From NCBI RefSeq assembly GCF_002252565.1, contig NZ_NPML01000013.1, forward strand, positions 124,001 through 188,000: a stretch of 64,000 nt of DNA, in the 5' to 3' direction. The notes under the pieces were generated by a model. It was not told the DNA's origin. It made no database searches and saw only the letters and a list, made by a program, of their open reading frames with translations. Of the stretch, positions 10,326-18,182 are shown one piece after another. How positions within the stretch are numbered: the first letter of the stretch is position 1; every line of letters starts with the position of its first letter. Both the position numbers and the translations under genes were made by a program. Origin of the DNA: Petroclostridium xylanilyticum (GTDB lineage: Bacteria; Bacillota; Clostridia; SK-Y3).

Positions 10326-11585
10326 TTATGGTTTATTTTTAGAACCTGGATGATTTTGTTGCGAATTACTATTGCCACTGCTGCCAGGTTTCGTATCCTT
10401 ATCGGCTTTATCTCCATTATTTGAATTCTGCGGCGGTCTATCTTTCTGCTTTCCCTGATCATCATTTTTCTTGTTCTCATTTTTGTTATCCTCATTTTTT
10501 TCTTTAGCCTTATCCTCATCTCCATCTTCCTGCTTACCTTTATCTATATCTTTATAAATGTCTTCCTGTATTTTACTTTCTTCCCCAACTTCAGAGGCAT
10601 TATTCATATCCCCATTAATATTTTTTTGTATGTCAGCATTTACATGCCCAGATGACACGTCTGGTCTTTTAGACGTGTCATCTTTCTGCTCTGATTTTTT
10701 TTCAATTTGTTTCTTTACCTCTGGCTTTTGAATCTTTTTATCTTGAAAACTTTTTTGCTCCTTGCTGCCACTCCCGTTGTTTTTTTTAGTATTTTCTTCC
10801 TTACCTTTATCCAAATTTTTATCTTTGTCTTTATCTATATCTTTATCTACATCTTTACTTTTTTCTTTTTCTTTCTTTATATTCTCTATTATATCCTTTA
10901 CCGATTTATCCTTCACTTCATCTATATTGGCAGCAGGTGAAACCTTTTGAAGCTGTTCCAGTAATAGAAGTTTACCAACAGAAATGTGCTCTTTTTTAGC
11001 TTGGACACGTTTTTGAATAGTAACACCTTCAACAGTTACATTAGCATTGATGTTGCTTTGTTTCAGCCCTGCCGCAGCATATTCCCGTACATAGCGGCCT
11101 ATCTCCTGTGCCGCTTGAGGTTTTGGAGCGGATACAGTTATAAATATCTCATTATTATCATTATCCTTAAGATAGTTTGCCTCATGAGCTCCATTAATCA
11201 ATTCCGAAATTGCATCATCAACTTTTTTATGCATAAAATGATAGTTATGGTTAATAATCTTTTTACCATCTTCATTTAAAGGCTGCACGTCCAGTACTCT
11301 TTCATAACGATTTAATATTATTTCAACGCTTGGATTGATATCCATGCTCACATAACTATATGGAGAATAATAGCTGTATAACCCCATGCCAATAACCAGT
11401 ATGAAAACAGCCGCAACAGCCGCCATCCTTTGTATCATGGACGTATATCTAATGGTGGGCATAGCTTGTAAATCTATTTCCTGGCCAATTCTATAACCTT
11501 CCTTATACTTTAGTTTCTTGAAATTGCCCTTCCGGTCTACTACCACCATCTCCTTACCTTCTATCTCAACAATCACACCTGTCAT
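10326..11585 (-). CDS. rsgI: Anti-sigma-I factor, RsgI family
   Basis: RsgI-type proteins are membrane anti-sigma factors that hold SigI until an outside signal is sensed. The N-terminus (about 1-50, MTGVIVEIEGKEMVVVDRKG) is the RsgI_N sigma-binding domain. One membrane helix follows (about 52-74), then an extracellular domain with YVSMDINPSVEIILNRYERV (about 78-215). The last 200 residues are low-complexity Lys/Asp/Glu/Asn, with KDxDKDxDKD-type repeats. Unlike cellulolytic clostridial RsgI proteins, no carbohydrate-binding or catalytic domain is visible. It starts 4 bases after sigI ends, preceded by GGAGGTG. Confidence 0.92.
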   Translation of the reverse strand: MTGVIVEIEGKEMVVVDRKGNFKKLKYKEGYRIGQEIDLQAMPTIRYTSMIQRMAAVAAVFILVIGMGLYSYYSPYSYVSMDINPSVEIILNRYERVLDVQPLNEDGKKIINHNYHFMHKKVDDAISELINGAHEANYLKDNDNNEIFITVSAPKPQAAQEIGRYVREYAAAGLKQSNINANVTVEGVTIQKRVQAKKEHISVGKLLLLEQLQKVSPAANIDEVKDKSVKDIIENIKKEKEKSKDVDKDIDKDKDKNLDKGKEENTKKNNGSGSKEQKSFQDKKIQKPEVKKQIEKKSEQKDDTSKRPDVSSGHVNADIQKNINGDMNNASEVGEESKIQEDIYKDIDKGKQEDGDEDKAKEKNEDNKNENKKNDDQGKQKDRPPQNSNNGDKADKDTKPGSSGNSNSQQNHPGSKNKP

Positions 11586-11589
11586 AAAA

Positions 11590-12294
11590 TCACCTCCAAT
11601 TCACAAAGTCTCTGATGAACTCATACTCGCCTAACATAATCAGGACGCCGGCTACTATGTAATTCCGCCCCCGTTCTATCTTTTTTCTATTTATCCCCAT
11701 CTGCTCACATATCTTTGCAATGGGTAAATATCTTTTGGTCGTTATCACTTCTACAACGCTTGCGTCACTTATAATATATTTTATAACATCCAGGTAAAGC
11801 CTTCTGGTCCCCTCCTGCTTTGGAGATGCCTGTGCTACATCAAAGAAATTAATACCCCAGTGTTTCAATTCCTGTTTAAGCTCCTCCAATTCTGCTCTCC
11901 TTGCTCTTTCTAACTCAAGCTGACTGTATTCCTGTATTGATTGTTTTAGGCTAAAATCATATTCTTCATCAGGATCATCCTTCCCGTAGGAACCTTCTAT
12001 AGAAATTTCATGATTGAATTTTTTCTGTGCCCTGTAATAATCAATCAACCTTCTTCTTATTACCTGACTGGCAAAGGTTAAAAAGTTACCTTTCTTCTGG
12101 TCATAGCTCTTAATTGCTTCATGAAAAGCCAATAACCCTATACTTAATTCATCATCTCTTCCATATTCGACAAATTTACCTGTAGATTTTTGCACACAGG
12201 ATGCAATAAATGGTTTATATTCTTCAATAAATGTATTGAGTTGATCGGGATCGTTTTTTATCGTTATCACTCTTAAGGCAATCGCTTTATCCAT
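11590..12294 (-). CDS. sigI: RNA polymerase sigma-I factor
   Basis: SigI is an alternative sigma factor of the sigma-70 group, used for heat, wall or polysaccharide responses in Firmicutes. The 234-residue protein has region 2 with YGRDDELSIGLLAFHEAIKSYD and GNFLTFASQVIRRRLIDYYR. Its SigI-specific C-terminus contains VVEVITTKRYLPIAKICEQMG, an HTH-like segment. The rsgI gene follows with a 4-base gap, the standard two-gene arrangement. The start is an ATG preceded by AAAGGGGGG. Confidence 0.95.
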   Translation of the reverse strand: MDKAIALRVITIKNDPDQLNTFIEEYKPFIASCVQKSTGKFVEYGRDDELSIGLLAFHEAIKSYDQKKGNFLTFASQVIRRRLIDYYRAQKKFNHEISIEGSYGKDDPDEEYDFSLKQSIQEYSQLELERARRAELEELKQELKHWGINFFDVAQASPKQEGTRRLYLDVIKYIISDASVVEVITTKRYLPIAKICEQMGINRKKIERGRNYIVAGVLIMLGEYEFIRDFVNWR

Positions 12295-12368
12295 AGTTGC
12301 CCCCCTTTGTACCTAGTCACTTCTCAACTATGAATAAGTATATCATAAATTATTCACAATTTATATAA

Positions 12369-12599
12369 TTATCGTATACTTAATCTATCATCTTCTATAT
12401 AACTTTTAATGGTCCTTACAGGCAGCTTAAATTTTGTTGCCAGCTCCATCAAGCTGCAATTCGGGTGATTCATTAAATAGTCACGTATGAGGTTATAAGT
12501 AACATCGTACCCTGACTTACAGCGTGGACAAACACTGTAGCTGTGTGTATCATAAACATAGACACTTCCGCACTTACTGCAATTAGTCAATTTCCCCAT
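12369..12599 (-). CDS. Zinc-ribbon/helix-turn-helix small protein
   Basis: The 76-residue protein has two CxxC pairs (CSKCGS at 7-12 and CPRC near 29-32), forming a zinc ribbon. A C-terminal helix-turn-helix-like segment follows (NCSLMELATKFKLPVRTIKSYIEDDRLSI). The arrangement resembles the small YvyF/flagellar-operon (TIGR03826-type) regulators, but no flagellar genes are nearby. It lies upstream of sigI on the same strand, with a 74-base gap. A role as a small DNA-binding regulator is inference. Confidence 0.75.
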   Translation of the reverse strand: MGKLTNCSKCGSVYVYDTHSYSVCPRCKSGYDVTYNLIRDYLMNHPNCSLMELATKFKLPVRTIKSYIEDDRLSIR

Positions 12600-12725
12600 G
12601 AGGCTACCCCCGTTTTTATTTAAATAGCTCTACATATATCAAAATTAAAATTATATGAAAATTCTCTACTATAATAGTATTCGTAATATTAGTTATAAGA
12701 ACCGGGGTAATTTATAGCAAAAAAT

Positions 12726-12756
12726 AAAACATCTTTACATAAAGTAAAGATGTTTT
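12726..12756 (-). terminator. Terminator of the coiled-coil gene
   Basis: A perfect 12-bp stem (AAAACATCTTTA with TAAAGATGTTTT) and 7-nt loop lie 25 bases past the stop codon at 12781 on the minus strand, followed by a T-rich run. Confidence 0.85.
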
Positions 12757-12780
12757 ACTCACATATTTACATACGGAATT

Positions 12781-13077
12781 TTAAACAGGCCTTCTTTTTA
12801 ATTTTTGCAATTCCATTGCATGTATTCCTGCTATTTCTGCAACTGCTTTTACATCCTCTTTAACTTCTTCCATATCTGCCTCAAGTTTAAGGTATATCCT
12901 GTTAACCATATCATCCAAACCTTTAATATTTTGCCTGGTCTCTTCAATAAAACTATCTAATTTTCTTTCGACCGAATCAACTCTTTTATCAATGGAATTA
13001 ACAGTTTGTTTAATATCTTTTACTTCCTGCTTTAACCCTTTTACCTCATCCAAAAGCTGTCTCAACAATTCCTCCAT
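12781..13077 (-). CDS. Small coiled-coil protein of unknown function
   Basis: The 98-residue sequence is a single predicted coiled coil: heptads of Val, Leu and Ile run through about residues 5-80, with many Lys, Glu and Asp. There is no signal peptide or membrane helix. It stands alone between two terminators or promoter regions. Similar short 'DUF-like' coiled coils are common in Clostridia and no function can be given. GGAGGG precedes the ATG. Confidence 0.75.
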   Translation of the reverse strand: MEELLRQLLDEVKGLKQEVKDIKQTVNSIDKRVDSVERKLDSFIEETRQNIKGLDDMVNRIYLKLEADMEEVKEDVKAVAEIAGIHAMELQKLKRRPV

Positions 13078-13171
13078 GGTATGCCCTCCCTCTTTTTGTC
13101 TGAAGTCAATTTATAATAACTTTATTATATAATAAATCTACAATTTAGTACAAGCATACCAGAAAATTTAT

Positions 13172-14515
13172 TTAAAAAATGTTAGCAGCAGGCGCTGTTG
13201 AGGTTTCTGCATAAGCAGATATTCCGTGTTCTCCGATATCGAGACCATTATGTTCTTCTTCTTCAGTCACCCTTATACCTGTTGTTGCTTTTAGTGCTCC
13301 AAATACAACCAGTCCCATAATTCCTGCAAAAGCAAGGGCTGCTGCAACGCCTAGAACTTGCACCCCTAGCAGCGCAGCTCCTCCACCGTATAATAACCCG
13401 CCTTCTTTAGCAAACAACCCAACCATGATTGTACCAAAGCTTCCACAAACACCGTGAACGGATATTGCACCCACTGGATCATCAATTTTTGCGATCCTAT
13501 CAAAAAACTCTACTGCAAATATCATTAATATCCCTGCTGCACCGCCGATGATTAAAGCACCATTTGCGGTTACAGCTGCTGCTCCTGCAGTGATAGCGAC
13601 CAGCCCTGCCAGACAGCCATTGAGTGTTAAGCTGACATCCGGCTTTCCATATCTAATCCAGCTAAACAGCATGCTTGTTATGGTAGCCGCTGCTCCTGCC
13701 AGCATGGTTGTTACTGCGATTGAAGCAATGGCAGGATTTGTACCCGCCAGAGTGCTACCCGGGTTAAATCCGAACCATCCAAACCATAATAGAAGAACGC
13801 CTAATGCTCCAAGCGGTATACTGTGCCCTGGAATTGCATGGACCTTTCCATCGGGAGAATATTTTCCTACTCTGGCTCCAACCATCCACGCACCTATTAA
13901 TGCCGACATACCTCCCACAGCATGCACTACGGTTGACCCTGCAAAATCTATAAAACCTAATTTTTGAAGCCATCCGCCACCCCAGATCCAATGACCTATG
14001 ATTGGATAGGTTACGGCACAGATAAAAATACAGAACAGTAAATATGCATTAAACTTTGTACGTTCAGCCATCGCTCCCGAAACAATAGTGGCACATGTTG
14101 CTGCGAATACTGCCTGGAAGAACCAAAAAGCATCCAAAGGAATTCCAAAATCAAATAACTCCCGCTGTGTAAGTGCAAAACCCTTTGAACCGATAAAACC
14201 TGCAATATCAGGACCAAACATTAGCGCAAAACCTATCAAATAATAAACTACAACACCAATACAAACAGTCATAAAGTTTTTCATAATTATATTCACTGTA
14301 TTTTTTGATTGTGTAAATCCTGCTTCAACACACGTGAAGCCTGCATGCATAATAAACACCAGAAAAGCCGCTACAAGTGTCCATACAGTATTTATGGCAA
14401 CAGCGTTGCTCTCCGGGGTAGGTCCATCAGCAGCATAAACTGCAAAGGGAACTAAAATAATCATAAGACTTAAAATAAACACTAATAGTTTTCTTTTCAT
14501 CATTGTTCTTAACAT
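13172..14515 (-). CDS. amt: Ammonium transporter (Amt/AmtB family)
   Basis: Amt proteins conduct ammonium into the cell under nitrogen limitation. The 447-residue protein has a cleavable-looking signal (about residues 1-28) and 11 membrane helices. The twin-histidine pore lies in STVVHAVGGMSALIGAW and ISVHGVCGSFGTI. The ammonium-permease signature is also present (DFAGSTVVHAVGG). A PII gene lies upstream on the same strand, as in most bacteria. The 5' leader carries a structured terminator region, and an inserted 280-bp element separates the two genes. GGAGG precedes the ATG by about 8 bases. Confidence 0.97.
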   Translation of the reverse strand: MLRTMMKRKLLVFILSLMIILVPFAVYAADGPTPESNAVAINTVWTLVAAFLVFIMHAGFTCVEAGFTQSKNTVNIIMKNFMTVCIGVVVYYLIGFALMFGPDIAGFIGSKGFALTQRELFDFGIPLDAFWFFQAVFAATCATIVSGAMAERTKFNAYLLFCIFICAVTYPIIGHWIWGGGWLQKLGFIDFAGSTVVHAVGGMSALIGAWMVGARVGKYSPDGKVHAIPGHSIPLGALGVLLLWFGWFGFNPGSTLAGTNPAIASIAVTTMLAGAAATITSMLFSWIRYGKPDVSLTLNGCLAGLVAITAGAAAVTANGALIIGGAAGILMIFAVEFFDRIAKIDDPVGAISVHGVCGSFGTIMVGLFAKEGGLLYGGGAALLGVQVLGVAAALAFAGIMGLVVFGALKATTGIRVTEEEEHNGLDIGEHGISAYAETSTAPAANIF

Positions 14516-14576
14516 CTTTGCCGCCTCCTTAAAATTTTTACTCCTTAAATTTTTTATATTTTAAAATTGACAAATA

Positions 14577-14656
14577 AAAAAGACGCCATCCATTAAAGAG
14601 ATCATTCTCTTCAACGAAGCGTCTTCACTTCAGTATAAATATTACATCATCGCAAT
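14577..14656 (-). promoter_or_regulatory. ANTAR-like tandem-hairpin leader with terminator upstream of amt
   Basis: On the minus strand the leader first forms a 5-bp hairpin closing a 6-nt loop GATGAT (14641-14656). A second hairpin closes a 6-nt loop AATGAT (14596-14611), enclosed by a GACGC/GCGTC stem (14582-14586 and 14619-14623) that runs into a T-tract. Two hexaloop hairpins with G at loop position 4 before a terminator are the hallmark of ANTAR-protein antitermination targets. A at loop position 1 is met only by the second hairpin. The regulator itself is not in this window. Confidence 0.5.
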
Positions 14657-14671
14657 AATTAACTTATCTTT

Positions 14672-14700
14672 ATTATAGACTAAAAACAAAAAATTTGCAA
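14672..14700 (-). promoter_or_regulatory. Probable amt promoter (gene-proximal copy)
   Basis: TTGCAA and TATAAT are spaced by 17 bases on the minus strand. Initiation would fall just before the tandem-hairpin leader. The same promoter is repeated at 15077-15105 by the 125-bp duplication that flanks the inserted element. Confidence 0.6.
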
Positions 14701-14796
14701 GAAATTTTTTATAATTTCATAATGCATTTTCATTTCGTTCCCATGTCCTTATTCTCACTACCGTTTCAACAGGATAGACAAAGATTTTTCCATCCC
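14672..14796. repeat. 125-bp direct repeat, left copy (flank of inserted element)
   Basis: This stretch is identical to 15077-15201. It begins at the TATAAT box of the amt promoter and ends with 80 bases copied from the 3' end of glnK (14717-14796). The repeat most simply arose as a target duplication when the 280-bp element inserted. Confidence 0.93.
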
Positions 14797-15076
14797 GGGT
14801 CTTTGACAGTTGCAACTTTTCAAACAGTGCTCGAAGCCTTGAAAATAGCACATTTTTGTGTCAAATTTGATTTTCTAAAAATGCGTACTTTCTAGTGATT
14901 TTATTATTTTAATCTTAATTTTCAAATCATATCTGCCGATTTATTAAATGACAGCAAATGCAGCATTAGCAAGGATTTTAAAAAAGTACGCAAATTTTTT
15001 ATTTAATCAAAAGCCTGAAACCCTTTAATATCAAGCCTTATCAGGCTTTTTGTATTCGCCAAGTGTCAAACTCGGG
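14797..15076. mobile_element. 280-bp non-coding inserted element, copy 1
   Basis: The 280-bp sequence begins GGGTCTTTGACAGTTG and ends CAAGTGTCAAACTCGGG; the two ends share an 11-bp imperfect inverted repeat (TTTGACAgTTG against CAAgTGTCAAA). It lies between 125-bp direct repeats. A second copy of exactly the same length, with about ten mismatches, lies at 51152-51431. No convincing open reading frame is present. An AAAAGCCTGA/TCAGGCTTTT hairpin with a T-run (15009-15051) and a GCGTACTT/AAGTACGC long-range pair suggest a structured RNA. No transposase is in the window. Confidence 0.85.
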
Positions 15077-15634
<558 letters not shown>

Positions 15635-15668
15635 TTGTATATCTCCTATTCTCTTTATAGATATAATC

Positions 15669-16589
15669 TTACAAACGATTTTTTATGCCTTCATATACTT
15701 TTTTATTAAAAGGTGTTTCTATATTTAATTCCTGTCCCATTCTCACAATTGTGCCATTAAATATTTCCAGTTCATTTTTTCTCCCTTTTTCAATATCTCT
15801 TTGGAGGGAAGAGGATGCATCATAATCCATTCCCAATGCAAGCTTCATGGACCGCCCCACAATATCATCAGGAAGCGGCACTCCTTTTTTCCGGGCTATC
15901 TGTTCCACTTCTGTCATCATTCCTCTTAACATTTCTATATTTTGAGGATCTTTGATGATAGGTCCTATCGTTGTATTATAATAAGCTGTTATTCCAGCAT
16001 AAGCACAGATGAAAAGATATTTAGACCATATGGCTGTATCTATATCTCTCTGAAGATTAGACTTTATCCCGGCGCCTTTAAAGATTTCATCAATATATTC
16101 TAATTCTTCAACCTGCTCCTGGATACCTCCAAAGAAAAGCTTGCAGTTGCCTCCATCCTGTTTAACAGTGCCGGGTTTTTCTATATAAGATACGATATAT
16201 GCACAGCCGTTTAGTATCTTTCCTTTGCCCAAATTTCTCCGTAGGAGAACATCGTTCTCAACACCGTTCAGAAGAGGCAATACATAGGTATTCCCAGATA
16301 CAATAGGTTTTAAACTTTGAGCTGTCTCTTCCAGGTCATAGCTTTTAGTACAGAGAATAACCATATCGACTGTCCCAATCTCTTCTGGTTTATCTGTTGC
16401 AAGCTTTGGCCTGCAGGTGTAAGTCCCGTCTACTGCATCCAATATTAAACCGTTTTCTTTTATTTTTGCAAGATGTCCCCCCCTTGCTATAAAATATACT
16501 TCATGCTGACCGCCTCTCTCATATGCGTACGCCAGCTTACCACCATAATACCCGCCTACTCCACCGATACCTGCTATAGCAATTTTCAT
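15669..16589 (-). CDS. Ketopantoate reductase family (2-dehydropantoate 2-reductase-like)
   Basis: This is an NADPH-dependent reductase of the PanE/ApbA family. The 306-residue protein starts with the Rossmann motif IAIAGIGGVGGYYGGKLA. It has the conserved CTKSYDLEETAQ block after the first domain, LLNGVEN, and the C-terminal helical domain with K..R.NELEIFNGTIVRMG. The ATG at 16589 has AGGTGA five bases upstream, and a second ATG three codons earlier is too close to that site. No other pantothenate genes are adjacent, so PanE activity against a related 2-oxo acid reductase cannot be decided. Confidence 0.85.
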   Translation of the reverse strand: MKIAIAGIGGVGGYYGGKLAYAYERGGQHEVYFIARGGHLAKIKENGLILDAVDGTYTCRPKLATDKPEEIGTVDMVILCTKSYDLEETAQSLKPIVSGNTYVLPLLNGVENDVLLRRNLGKGKILNGCAYIVSYIEKPGTVKQDGGNCKLFFGGIQEQVEELEYIDEIFKGAGIKSNLQRDIDTAIWSKYLFICAYAGITAYYNTTIGPIIKDPQNIEMLRGMMTEVEQIARKKGVPLPDDIVGRSMKLALGMDYDASSSLQRDIEKGRKNELEIFNGTIVRMGQELNIETPFNKKVYEGIKNRL

Positions 16590-16738
16590 ACCATTCACCT
16601 CTTTTATTATACCATAATATGTCTAAATATACGGAAAAATTAATAAAAAAACAAATGACCTTAGACGCAAGTTTACAGGCTCTTAGCCTTGGAACTCCTG
16701 TTATTGGAATAATATGCTTCAAAAATATTAAATGCACC

Positions 16739-17854
16739 CTATTGGATTTGTGGTCTTGAAACTTTTGTTCTATATTCGGCAATTAATAAGTCAACCATTC
16801 TGCCATAACTGTATATGCCGTCCCTTTGCAAATTTGCTTTAAGGTATGCGTCATTTATGGAGGAAGATACATTTTCAACCGGTCCCTCATACTGCTTCCA
16901 AAACTCTCTGATTGCGGATAAATCTCGTATGACACCTTTACTATACTTTGTACGCAACCGGTTATATTGCTCACGGTCATAATCATACAATGTATTCATG
17001 GTATGAATTAATGCCAGAAGAGTTCCGGAGTATTGAAAATCAACATCCGGATGCATGCTACACGTAAGGTAGGCGATATAATTTGCTTCATCTTCTCTGG
17101 CAAATCCACGTTGATGAGCCATCTCATGTGTTGTTGTACTGGGTATCGATGAATCCGGTATCGCTATATTTACGTTCGCCTCCGCAGTAAATGGAAAGTA
17201 TACTCCTTCTATCCCTGTGTAACACATAGCTTTTGAAAAGATGACACCCTTTGGTCGTCCATATCTGCCACCTAGTTCCGGGTATAATTTTGCCGCATTC
17301 TCATAACCTTTATAAGCACGTTTTAATGCATCCCCAATACCATTAGGAAGATACATCACACCCTCTTTATTTTCACTAACTTTACTGCGTAATTCATTTG
17401 CACGTCCTATAATATTTTCACATACTTCAGCCAGTTCCTTAACAGAAGTCGGGCGCACATCAAGATTGGCAATACTGGAAAACGGCAAACGGTTATAATT
17501 TAATCCCCAAAGAATAACAAAGCCAAAATAAATTATACTTGCAAATGCAAGTATATTTATAAAAAAATTTAAGACAATATGCCACTTTCTTGATTTTTCT
17601 TTTAACATTCTTATGATTATCCGGATTAAATTCCATAGGATAAAAAGTACAAGAAATATAATTGTGAACTCGGCAAGAGAAAATGGTAAAAGAGCGGTAA
17701 TAAGGCTTAGAACCTGCCCAATTATTTTAAAAATACCATTGGAATACACTTTCTCGGTCAAAGCAGGTGCAGATGACGAGAGAAAAAATAATAATAGCCC
17801 AACAGGCAAAAATATAACGTACATTAGTTTTTTAAACTGATTGACAGTTTTCAT
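16739..17854 (-). CDS. DUF3810 membrane protein with zinc-protease-like HExxH motif
   Basis: The 371-residue protein has three N-terminal membrane helices (about residues 10-30, 50-72 and 97-120). A soluble domain follows, in which TTHEMAHQRGFAREDEANYIAY carries HExxH and a downstream glutamate, typical of DUF3810 and of zinc metallopeptidases. Its substrate is unknown. The ATG at 17854 is preferred because the longer reading from 17905 begins inside a repeat copy. A weak ribosome site (GGAA) lies about 9 bases upstream. It stands between repeats and the ketopantoate reductase-like gene. Confidence 0.85.
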   Translation of the reverse strand: MKTVNQFKKLMYVIFLPVGLLLFFLSSSAPALTEKVYSNGIFKIIGQVLSLITALLPFSLAEFTIIFLVLFILWNLIRIIIRMLKEKSRKWHIVLNFFINILAFASIIYFGFVILWGLNYNRLPFSSIANLDVRPTSVKELAEVCENIIGRANELRSKVSENKEGVMYLPNGIGDALKRAYKGYENAAKLYPELGGRYGRPKGVIFSKAMCYTGIEGVYFPFTAEANVNIAIPDSSIPSTTTHEMAHQRGFAREDEANYIAYLTCSMHPDVDFQYSGTLLALIHTMNTLYDYDREQYNRLRTKYSKGVIRDLSAIREFWKQYEGPVENVSSSINDAYLKANLQRDGIYSYGRMVDLLIAEYRTKVSRPQIQ

Positions 17855-17899
17855 ACGATTATTCCAACTTTCATCCATATGTTTTATCTGGATGATTAA

Positions 17900-18010
17900 C
17901 ATCATGTATTCTATGTTTTGCCGTCGGTTTATGCCGGAATCCGTGCCGGGATAAGCCTAAAATCACCATCCATAGTGATTTTCCGACTGCAACATTCCAT
18001 ACATGATGCT
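17900..18010. repeat. 110-bp palindromic repeat, family R2, copy 1
   Basis: This copy is bounded by ATCATGTAT and ATACATGAT, with an internal AAAATCAC/GTGATTTT hairpin. It closely matches 56611-56720, and its right half matches 47262-47304. It is non-coding and MITE-like in form. Confidence 0.85.
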
Positions 18011-18060
18011 CCTCACCCGTGCTGGTCTTATGGAATTTCTAAAACTCACAATTTGAAGCT

Positions 18061-18181
18061 GTCATCATATTGACCGCCACGACCGGCCTCTACAGGTCAC
18101 AAATAATGATGAAACTGCTAAACCGGACTTTTTTTAGTGGTTTTTGTTTTGCTCCAACTGTCCACTCCCCACTATTTTCAT
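18061..18181. repeat. Composite repeat R1 lacking the REP-like core
   Basis: The left part (gaccgccacgaccggc to aaataatgatgaaa) matches 53883-53930 and 60830-60872. The right part (ctgctaaaccggactttttt to the ccactccccactattttcat end) matches 54047-54120. The GGGGACGGTTC palindrome found between these parts elsewhere is absent here. Confidence 0.8.
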
Positions 18182-18182
18182 G

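Noticed and set aside
14695-14895. Small plus-strand protein overlapping the 280-bp element
   Set aside because: It reads antisense glnK remnant and AT-rich element sequence, has no ribosome site and is not shared in frame by the second copy.
14797-15076. Group II intron, retron or IS200/IS605 derivative
   Set aside because: There is no intron domain V motif, no msr/msd layout, no transposase fragment, and the long variable duplications do not match IS200/IS605 insertion.
16599-16738. Small gene between the ketopantoate reductase and DUF3810 genes
   Set aside because: A frame exists on the minus strand but overlaps the start of the reductase and shows no family resemblance or convincing ribosome site.
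17854-17905. Longer N-terminus for the DUF3810 protein
   Set aside because: The extra codons begin inside the R2 repeat and lack a ribosome site; the ATG at 17854 gives a normal start before the first membrane helix.
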